A DNA stretch of 22,290 bases from DATCDR01 sp036510575 (GTDB taxonomy: Bacteria > Actinomycetota > Acidimicrobiia > Acidimicrobiales > Bog-793), in assembly GCA_036510575.1 (NCBI GenBank), contig DATCDR010000094.1:1-22290 (forward strand), read 5' to 3'. The notes beneath the pieces were generated by a model. That model made no database searches and was not told the DNA's origin. It worked only from the letters and a program-made list of their open reading frames with translations. Shown piece after piece: positions 14,514 to 20,603 of this stretch. The translations under genes and the position numbers were made by a program. The first letter of the stretch is position 1; every line of letters begins with the position of its first letter.

Positions 14514-16207
14514 CGACCACCGAGGCGCGACCAGACACGCCACTCCTTGGAGACGACGACCGGCCCCGTCTCACGCATCGCCAGATCCAGATCATCTACA
14601 GCGGCTTGATGCTCGGCATGATGCTCGCCGCGCTCGACCAGACGATCGTTGCGACGGCACTACCTACCATCGTCGGCGACCTCGGGGGCCTCAACCACCT
14701 CTCCTGGGTGGTCACCGCGTATCTGCTCGCGTCGACGAGCTCGACGCCGCTTTACGGCAAGCTCGGCGACCTCTTCGGCAGGAAGATCGTCTTCCAGACC
14801 GCGATCTGCATCTTCTTGGTCGGCTCGATGCTGTCGGGCATCTCGCAGTCGATGACCGAACTGATCTTGTGCCGAGCCATTCAGGGCCTCGGTGCAGGCG
14901 GGATCATGTCGCTCTCGATGGCGATCACCGGCGACATCTTGTCGCCTCGTGAGCGGGGCAAGTACCAGGCGTATGGGACGTCGGTGTTCTCGATCGCAAG
15001 CGTCGCAGGTCCTGCGATCGGCGGTCTGTTCACCCAGCACCTCTCGTGGCGCTGGTGCTTCTACGTCAACATCCCCCTCGGCATAATCGCCTTGATTGTG
15101 ACCACTGTCGTGTTGCGGCTCCCCTTCCGACGCGTCGAGCACAAGATCGATTTCCTCGGCGCGGGACTGCTCGTAGGCGGTGTGACCGCGATTCTTCTCG
15201 GAACGGTCTGGGGAGGGTCGGAGTACTCCTGGACCTCATGGCAGATCTTCGCCGTCTTCGGTTCAGGGATCGGGTTGCTCGCGCTCTTTGTGGCGCAAGA
15301 AAAGCGTGCTGTCGAGCCGATCTTGCCGCTTCGACTCTTTGGTAACTCCGTATTTCGGACAACGAGTGCCGCTGGATTCCTCATCGGCATGGCGCTATTT
15401 GGGACCACCGTCTATTTACCCCTGTTCCTCCAACTCGTCACCGGGGCAGGCCCGACGCTCTCTGGACTGCTGCTCGTTCCCCAGATGGTCGGCGTCATGG
15501 GCGGTGGCGTCTTCGTCGGACGCGCCGTCGCGAGGACGGGCAAATACAAGATCTACCCACTTATCGGCACGCTGTTCCTCCCGACGGGCATCTTCTTGTT
15601 GTCGCGTATGACGACGACGACACCGCACCTGTACTCGTCGTTGTTCATGTTGATCACCGGGCTCGGGATCGGCATGGTGATGCCGGTGACGCTGACCGCG
15701 GTGCAAAACGCGGTGCCGCAGTCCGACCTCGGCGTCGCTACGAGCTCGAGCGTCTTTTTCCGCTCGATGGGGGCGGCGTTCGGAGTAGCGGTGTTCGGCG
15801 CGGTCATGAACGCAAGGCTTCGCTACTGGTTCCCGATTTTCGTGCACTCGACTGGACACCTGAAGATCTCGGTGACCTCGGTCGCCTTTAGCCCTGCTGC
15901 TGTCTACAAGCTGCCCCTCCCGATCCGGGACGGGATCATCCAGGCCTTTGGCCACTCGCTGCATGTCGTATTCCTCTGCGCTGCCCCGGTCGCGCTGCTC
16001 ACCTTCCCGATCATGTTGCTCTTAAAGCAGCTCCCACTTCGCTCGAATGCCTACGTCGGCTCGACCGCGGCGATGGCGGAGGGCGCGGCGGAGGTGCTCG
16101 CCGAACAAGTGGCGACGGGTCACGACAACGCGAGCGACTTGAACGGCAAAGACGGTGGTGTGATCGGGCACGATGATGCCGGTTCCCTTACCCGAGGCAG
16201 CGGTTGA
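14510..16207 (+). CDS. DHA2-type (14-TM) MFS drug:H+ antiporter
   Basis: A 565-residue EmrB/QacA-type major facilitator. After a cytosolic N-terminus (1-28) come about 14 hydrophobic helices. DHA2 motif D1 is seen at LDQTIVATALPTIVGDLGG, motif A at GKLGDLFGRK, an RAIQGLGAGGI segment (motif B), and GPAIGGLF (motif C, antiporter). A loop ERGKYQAYG and a C-terminal hydrophilic tail of about 50 residues rich in Gly and Asp follow. It likely exports hydrophobic or cationic drugs in exchange for protons across the cytoplasmic membrane; the substrate is unknown. The start GTG overlaps the marR stop, so translation depends on coupling or on the repeat-borne SD sequences. It ends 22 bp from the convergent prenyltransferase gene. 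Confidence 0.93.
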   Translation: MTTTEARPDTPLLGDDDRPRLTHRQIQIIYSGLMLGMMLAALDQTIVATALPTIVGDLGGLNHLSWVVTAYLLASTSSTPLYGKLGDLFGRKIVFQTAICIFLVGSMLSGISQSMTELILCRAIQGLGAGGIMSLSMAITGDILSPRERGKYQAYGTSVFSIASVAGPAIGGLFTQHLSWRWCFYVNIPLGIIALIVTTVVLRLPFRRVEHKIDFLGAGLLVGGVTAILLGTVWGGSEYSWTSWQIFAVFGSGIGLLALFVAQEKRAVEPILPLRLFGNSVFRTTSAAGFLIGMALFGTTVYLPLFLQLVTGAGPTLSGLLLVPQMVGVMGGGVFVGRAVARTGKYKIYPLIGTLFLPTGIFLLSRMTTTTPHLYSSLFMLITGLGIGMVMPVTLTAVQNAVPQSDLGVATSSSVFFRSMGAAFGVAVFGAVMNARLRYWFPIFVHSTGHLKISVTSVAFSPAAVYKLPLPIRDGIIQAFGHSLHVVFLCAAPVALLTFPIMLLLKQLPLRSNAYVGSTAAMAEGAAEVLAEQVATGHDNASDLNGKDGGVIGHDDAGSLTRGSG

Positions 16208-16229
16208 CCCAACCCAGGTCGTTACGAGC

Positions 16230-17000
16230 TCACTGACCGAAGCGACGCTCGCGACGTGCGTAGTCACGAAGTGCACGGAGGAAGTCGACGCGCCTGAATG
16301 CGGGCCAGTACGGATCGACGAAGACGCACTCCGCATAAGCCGCTTGCCACAACAAGAAGCCGGAGAGCCGCGACTCGCCACTCGTTCGGATAACGAGATC
16401 AGGGTCTGGCAGGTCCGAGGAGTAGAGATGCGCCGAGATGCCGGCGGTATCGATGCGCTCCGCCATGCCCTCTGCACCCACACCTGCTGCGGCGAGATCG
16501 GTCACGAGCGAGCGGGTGGCGTCGACGATCTCTTGGCGCCCCCCGTAACCGAGGGCGAGGTTGACGCGAAAGCCCGTGCCAAGGGCGTGCTGCTCCGCCG
16601 TCTTGGCGGCTGCAACGAGCGAAGACGGCAGTAGGTCGAGGCTGCCGATGGCCTGGAAGGAGAAGTTGAGTCGCTCCGAGAGCCGTGGGATCTCGTCTAA
16701 CAGCTCGATCAACACGGCGTAGTACGGGTCGAGCTCCTCAGCTGGGCGCCGCAGATTGTCCGTCGAGAGCACCCACGCCGTGATAGCTGGAATCTCTAAG
16801 TGCTGGCACCATCCAAGGAACTCCTGGAGCTTGGCCATTCCGATCCGGTAGCTGTCCTGGTAATCGCTGTATCCCTCGGCGCGGGCGAATCGTCGATGAC
16901 CGTCCAAGATGACGCCGACGTGTTTGGGCAGCGCGTCTCGGTCGAGACTGCGCTGGATGTGACGCTCATAGAGCGAATAGAGCGGCGCGCTCCAACTCAT
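16230..17000 (-). CDS. uppS: Short-chain cis-prenyltransferase (UppS family, Rv1086-like)
   Basis: A 256-residue cis-prenyl diphosphate synthase that condenses isopentenyl diphosphate with an allylic primer. The C-terminal half (GYGGRQEIVDA, DPDLVIRTSGESRLSGFLLWQ with RTSGE at 205-209, YWPAFRRVDFLRALRDYARR) closely follows M. tuberculosis Rv1086, the (2Z,6E)-farnesyl diphosphate synthase, so a short product for decaprenyl phosphate synthesis is likely. Other family members make C50-C55 chains. The catalytic Asp33 is present, but the usual DGNxRW is DGHRRF here (His35, Phe38). The ATG has GGGAGG 4 nt upstream. It lies 49 bp after the mug-like gene, probably the last gene of that operon. Confidence 0.9.
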   Translation of the reverse strand: MSWSAPLYSLYERHIQRSLDRDALPKHVGVILDGHRRFARAEGYSDYQDSYRIGMAKLQEFLGWCQHLEIPAITAWVLSTDNLRRPAEELDPYYAVLIELLDEIPRLSERLNFSFQAIGSLDLLPSSLVAAAKTAEQHALGTGFRVNLALGYGGRQEIVDATRSLVTDLAAAGVGAEGMAERIDTAGISAHLYSSDLPDPDLVIRTSGESRLSGFLLWQAAYAECVFVDPYWPAFRRVDFLRALRDYARRERRFGQ

Positions 17001-17049
17001 ATCGCCTCCCGCTCACCTGCAGACGTCGACCTTGACGCGAGAAGGCTAC

Positions 17050-17670
17050 CTAGCCGGACGGTGTTTCGGAGGTCGGGAGCACTCCGTCGGCCTTCGCTCT
17101 CGACGCGTCGCGAGCAACGCGAACCTCGGCAAAGAACGCGCCAAGTTCTGGCAGTTGATAGCGCGCCTGGAGCCCAGAAGGATTCGGCAGCACGAAGACC
17201 GTCGCGCCGCCGAAGGGCTCGGGCTGCCTGCCGAGTTGTGCCCGCTTGTCTGCGGCGCTTCGCCACGCACCGAGGCCGAGCACCGCCAGCACCGCCGGGC
17301 CTACCTGTGAGACCTTCTCTCGTAAGAGCTCCACACCTTCTGCGAGCTCTGCGTTCGAGACCTCCTTGGCAGTAGCAGTGACGCGAGCGACGAGATTGGT
17401 GATGCCGATTCCGTATCCGAGCAGCTCGCGTTCCTCGGCAGGCTCGAGCACTCGGTCGACCAGGCCACCGAGGGCTAGCGCCTTCCAGAAACGATTGCCG
17501 GGGCGGGCGAAGTGATGTCCGGTGAGCCCGGAGGTAAGGCCTGGATTGATCCCGCAAAAGAGCACCGAGGTGTCTTTTCCGAGGATGTCGGGCACGAGCC
17601 CGTAGACCAGTTCCTCCGGTGCGGCCAGGGACGCGGTCGCCGACGGCAGTGGCGGCACCTTTTTCGGCAT
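17050..17670 (-). CDS. mug: G/U mismatch-specific DNA glycosylase (Mug family)
   Basis: A 206-residue uracil-DNA-glycosylase-superfamily protein that removes uracil or thymine and related adducts from mismatches with G. Motif 1 is GINPG (40-44; Asn42 matches the catalytic Asn of E. coli Mug). Then come HHFARPGNRFWKAL, GITNLVARVTATA, and motif 2 NPSGLQARY (163-171), which inserts into the helix. The ATG with first base 17670 is chosen because family homology begins soon after. The GTG at 17677-17679 would overlap the GNAT stop as GTGA and is an equally possible coupled start. The frame remains open to 17904, but that sequence is antisense-like Arg/Ala-rich and overlaps the GNAT gene. Confidence 0.92.
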   Translation of the reverse strand: MPKKVPPLPSATASLAAPEELVYGLVPDILGKDTSVLFCGINPGLTSGLTGHHFARPGNRFWKALALGGLVDRVLEPAEERELLGYGIGITNLVARVTATAKEVSNAELAEGVELLREKVSQVGPAVLAVLGLGAWRSAADKRAQLGRQPEPFGGATVFVLPNPSGLQARYQLPELGAFFAEVRVARDASRAKADGVLPTSETPSG

Positions 17671-17675
17671 CGGTG

Positions 17676-18146
17676 TCACGGCTCGGCAGCGAGGCGCTTC
17701 GCGAACCAGAACGAGGCGTAGGGATTGTCGTTGTACGGCGCGACCTCGACAAAGCCGCTCGCCCGATAGAGCGCCACCGCCTCGGCGAGCACCGCGCTCG
17801 TATCCAAGCGCAGCTCGAGCGCACCAAGGTCGCGCGCCCGTTCCTCGAGCGCGCCGAGCAGGGCTCGCGCGTAGCCTCGCCCACGATGGGTCGGCGCTAT
17901 CCACATCCGCTTGACCTCGTAAGCGCTCGATCCGAGATTCTTCAGGCCGCCACAGCCAATGCCCTCGCCGTCCGCGTCGAACACCACCAGGAACTCGCCT
18001 GCGGGCGGCGTGAGGTCCTCTGGCGAAGCTGGCACCGAACGCGCCGGATCGAAGCCTTCGGGAAGCCGGTTTGCTACCTCTTCGACGAAACTCGCGAGCA
18101 GTCGAGTAGCCAGCGCGCTCGTAGCCGGCTCAGCACGAATCTCCAT
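17676..18146 (-). CDS. GNAT-family N-acetyltransferase
   Basis: A 156-residue GNAT acetyltransferase. Acetyl-CoA-binding motif A is clear: EVKRMWIAPTHRGRGYARALLGALEERA, with the pyrophosphate loop RGRGYA at 88-93. It is followed by LGALELRLDTSAVLAEAVALYRASGFVEV, typical of single-domain GNATs that acetylate small molecules or amino groups. The end NDNPYASFWFAKRL resembles members annotated as PhnO- or MarR-linked acetyltransferases. The substrate is unknown. The start ATG has only a weak SD (GAAG). It overlaps or nearly touches the mug-like gene downstream, which suggests a shared transcript. Confidence 0.88.
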   Translation of the reverse strand: MEIRAEPATSALATRLLASFVEEVANRLPEGFDPARSVPASPEDLTPPAGEFLVVFDADGEGIGCGGLKNLGSSAYEVKRMWIAPTHRGRGYARALLGALEERARDLGALELRLDTSAVLAEAVALYRASGFVEVAPYNDNPYASFWFAKRLAAEP

Positions 18147-18155
18147 CTTCGATGA

Positions 18156-18194
18156 CGAGGTAAGGCCTCGCGCCAGCGCCGCGGACGACCGCGG
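18156..18194 (-). terminator. Two hairpins after the dioxygenase-like gene
   Basis: On the minus strand, 5 nt after the stop codon, CCGCGG-TCGT-CCGCGG (18194 to 18179) can form a tight 6-bp hairpin. A second 5-bp hairpin, CGAGG-CCTTA-CCTCG (18170 to 18156), follows. No U-tract is present. They fill the 53-bp gap before the GNAT gene and may end or attenuate transcription there. Confidence 0.4.
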
Positions 18195-18199
18195 TCGAG

Positions 18200-19276
18200 T
18201 TACTGCCAGCGGATGAAGGCCCAGCCTCCGCCCGTACCCGCCTCGGTCCGGTATACCGGTACGTAGTCAACAACCTCGGCTTTGAGGTCCGTGTCCGAGA
18301 CGGCGCCGCCTACAGCTACCCAGTTCAACGACTCAGAGGTCGCAGAGTAGAGGCGGTGACGAGGAAGGTTGCGAAGCGTCTCCTCGTCCTTGGTCTCGAG
18401 CGCGGCGATCAGGCTACGGTCGAACTCCTCGTCGACGACGAAGTGACTAAGGCCACCTGACGCGATCACCGCGACGCGGACGTCTTCTGGCCACGCTTCA
18501 ACGGCGCGGGCGATGTACCTGCCGAGGTCATAGGACCTGCTCGGTCGGACCTGGTTCGGCGGGTAGCAGGTGTTCTGGAAGACCGGCAGGATCGGGCCGG
18601 GCTTGTTGTCGAAAAGTCGCTTGACGACAAATGAGAAGCCGTGCGGCAGGCCCTGTGGCCGGGGCTCGGTCACTCGAGTGGAGTCGAGCTCGCCATCTGG
18701 AGTCGGGTAGCGGCGGGCGACCTTGCCCCCGTAGAGCTCCTCGGTGTAGGCCATGTGCGAGATGTCGAAGTCGTGGTCCATCAGGTACTCGATGACGTGA
18801 CGGCCAAAGCGACTCGGCACGGGAACGTCGAGTGCGACGTCGCCGTAGCCAGCCGACATGTACTTCAAGATCTCGGAGGCATCCTCTGGAAGCGGCCGAG
18901 GCATCACCGGGACCGAGTCGCCCCAAAAGATCGAGAACGCAGGCATGTTGCCTTCGAAGAACCACTCGTCTTGATCGTCGCTGATGATGATCGTGATGTC
19001 GGGCTTGGCCTCAGCGAGGGTGTCACGAAGCGTGTCGAGCGCGATCTGGCAACGCGCGAACTGCGCCTTGAAGGTCTCCTCGTCGCCGAGTCGATCCTGA
19101 ATGGACTTCGGCACGTAGCGCTCGACTGCGTCCGCGAAGGGCATCGAGACCCCGTCGGGAGGAAAGACCAGCTCAGGGTTGCGTCGGTCACCGTTCGCGT
19201 AGGTCTCCCAGAGCTCACCAGGTATCGAGAGCAGCGGTGTGTGCGACGTTCCAATACCAAGGACGATGCGTGCCAT
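18200..19276 (-). CDS. LigB-superfamily extradiol ring-cleavage dioxygenase-like protein
   Basis: A 358-residue class III extradiol dioxygenase-fold protein (LigB, MhpB superfamily). These Fe(II) enzymes open catechol-type rings between a hydroxylated and the adjacent carbon. Seen are GTSHTPLL with ligand His12, NMPAFSIFWGD, NTCYPPNQVRPSR, ASGGLSHF with the presumed acid-base His278, and SESLNWVA with Glu315 at the expected third-ligand position. The second histidine ligand, normally in a DH motif before the NMPAF block, reads DDQDEW here (Gln102). The gene may belong to a subfamily with another metal site or another activity. The start at first base 19276 (GGGGGTTGGA upstream) places His12 as in LigB; the frame is open to 19333 but without support. 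It is divergent from a MetE-like gene. Confidence 0.85.
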   Translation of the reverse strand: MARIVLGIGTSHTPLLSIPGELWETYANGDRRNPELVFPPDGVSMPFADAVERYVPKSIQDRLGDEETFKAQFARCQIALDTLRDTLAEAKPDITIIISDDQDEWFFEGNMPAFSIFWGDSVPVMPRPLPEDASEILKYMSAGYGDVALDVPVPSRFGRHVIEYLMDHDFDISHMAYTEELYGGKVARRYPTPDGELDSTRVTEPRPQGLPHGFSFVVKRLFDNKPGPILPVFQNTCYPPNQVRPSRSYDLGRYIARAVEAWPEDVRVAVIASGGLSHFVVDEEFDRSLIAALETKDEETLRNLPRHRLYSATSESLNWVAVGGAVSDTDLKAEVVDYVPVYRTEAGTGGGWAFIRWQ

Positions 19277-19310
19277 TCCAACCCCCAAAGTGGTCGCGTT
19301 GCCAAAAGGC

Positions 19311-19325
19311 GGCGAGCTTCTCGCC
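19311..19325 (-). promoter_or_regulatory. Small hairpin upstream of the dioxygenase-like gene
   Basis: GGCGAG-CTT-CTCGCC (19311-19325) is a perfect 6-bp stem with a 3-nt loop, 35 nt before the start codon. A -10-like TATGCT (complement of 19334-19339) lies just upstream of it on the minus strand, so the hairpin would be at or near the 5' end of the transcript. No -35 is seen. Confidence 0.3.
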
Positions 19326-19370
19326 ACCTCCAAAGCATACGCCGCGGCGGACTGAAGGCGGGACTGAAGA

Positions 19371-19393
19371 CAACCTCGGCGCCGCCGAGGTTG
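19371..19393. promoter_or_regulatory. 23-bp perfect palindrome, probable operator of the divergent pair
   Basis: CAACCTCGGC (19371-19380) and GCCGAGGTTG (19384-19393) form a perfect 10-bp inverted repeat around GCC. It sits between the divergent dioxygenase-like and MetE-like genes, about 95 bp from each start codon. Beside it is a direct repeat of GGACTGAAG (19349-19357 and 19361-19369). Confidence 0.55.
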
Positions 19394-19433
19394 GTGCCAG
19401 CAGGTCGACGTGATCCCGACTTGGCCCAGCTAT

Positions 19434-19466
19434 TAGGGTGCACTGACCATATCCGGGGTACCCGGA
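19434..19466 (+). promoter_or_regulatory. -10-like box and TCCGGG palindrome before the MetE-like gene
   Basis: TAGGGT (19434-19439) fits TANNNT, and TCCGGG-GTA-CCCGGA (19452-19466) is a perfect 6+3+6 palindrome 18 bp before the start codon, just ahead of the SD. No clear -35 is seen. The palindrome could be an operator or a leader hairpin. Confidence 0.35.
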
Positions 19467-19484
19467 GTTTCACGAGGAGATCAG

Positions 19485-20576
19485 ATGGCAGAGAGTTCCA
19501 AGCCCGTCGCGCGAGCAGAGACCGTCGGGAGCCTGCTGCAGCCCGACGCGCTGCTCGAAGCACGAAAGAGCGGTGACGAGGCTGCCCGTCGCACGGCCGA
19601 AGACGTCGCCGTGGACGCCGCTATCGAGCTGCAAGAAGGTGTCGGCCTCGACGTCATCACCGACGGCGAGATGCGTCGCACCAGCTGGGCGGACACCACG
19701 AGCTTCATCAACGGACTCGAGCGCCGAAAGGGCCTCCGCTCGTATCCAACGAGTGCGAAGGCAAACAACCCCGAGGGCGAGTTCGCCGTCGTGGTCAACA
19801 AGATCTCGCTCAAGCCCGACCGCCACGTCGCCGAGGAGTACCCGTACCTGAAGGCCCGCGCGAAGTCGCGGACCAAGTACACGATGGCGGCGCCGAGCTA
19901 CCACCGTCGCTACTGGTCCGACGGCGCGTCGACGGTGGCGTACGAGAACTGCGAGGCCTTCCTCACCGACGTCCGAGACTGGCTCCGAGACGTGGCTACC
20001 TGGCTCGTCGCGCAGGGCTGTGACTACATCCAACTCGACGCCCCAAACTACGGCTCGCTTTGTGACCCCGAGACCAGGGCGTGGCACGAAAGCGTCGGCC
20101 ACGACGTGGACAAGGAGATCGCCTTCGACGCCGCGCTCGACAGCTCGGTCTTCGAGGGAGTTCCGGCGAACGTGACGCGCGCACTGCACATCTGTCGAGG
20201 CAACCAGCCGGGCGGCACCTGGCACTCATCTGGCGGCTACGGCGTGCTCGCCGATGCGATGTTCCCGAACCTCGAGATGGACGCGCTGCTCCTCGAGTAC
20301 GACTCGGATCGGGCGGGAGACTTCGCGCCACTTGCGAAGATCAAGCCAGGACAAGTCGCCGTGCTCGGTCTGTTGACCACCAAGGAGGCTCCACTCGAAT
20401 CTCGTGCCTCCGTCGAGGCACGACTCGAGGAAGCGGCCGGCATCAAGCCACTCCAGGAGCTTGCGCTCTCCACCCAGTGCGGATTCGCATCAGCGCAGAA
20501 TGCGCCGATGACCATCGACGAGGAGATCGCCAAGCTGAACCTCGTCTCAGGAGTCGCGCACTCGATCTGGGGCTAA
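19485..20576 (+). CDS. MetE C-terminal-domain-like zinc methyltransferase
   Basis: A 363-residue protein equal to the catalytic C-terminal barrel of cobalamin-independent methionine synthase, without the N-terminal half of full MetE. All four zinc ligands of that family are in place: His235 and Cys237 (HICRGN), Glu271 (LLLEYDSDR) and Cys332 (STQCGF). The N-terminal RAETVGSLLQP and DVITDGEMRR, and YIQLDAPNY, are typical of short 'MetE-like' proteins. These may methylate homocysteine from an unusual donor, or move methyl groups or thiols in other pathways (epoxyalkane:CoM transferase is a relative). The start ATG has GAGGAG 5 nt upstream. It is divergent from the dioxygenase-like gene and convergent with pabBC. 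Confidence 0.87.
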   Translation: MAESSKPVARAETVGSLLQPDALLEARKSGDEAARRTAEDVAVDAAIELQEGVGLDVITDGEMRRTSWADTTSFINGLERRKGLRSYPTSAKANNPEGEFAVVVNKISLKPDRHVAEEYPYLKARAKSRTKYTMAAPSYHRRYWSDGASTVAYENCEAFLTDVRDWLRDVATWLVAQGCDYIQLDAPNYGSLCDPETRAWHESVGHDVDKEIAFDAALDSSVFEGVPANVTRALHICRGNQPGGTWHSSGGYGVLADAMFPNLEMDALLLEYDSDRAGDFAPLAKIKPGQVAVLGLLTTKEAPLESRASVEARLEEAAGIKPLQELALSTQCGFASAQNAPMTIDEEIAKLNLVSGVAHSIWG

Positions 20577-20603
20577 CAACTGAGCGTCAGGGGCCCTCGC
20601 ACG

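Noticed and set aside
17671..17904. N-terminal extension of the Mug-like protein
   Set aside because: It is Arg/Ala-rich shadow of the GNAT gene; Mug similarity starts after 17670.
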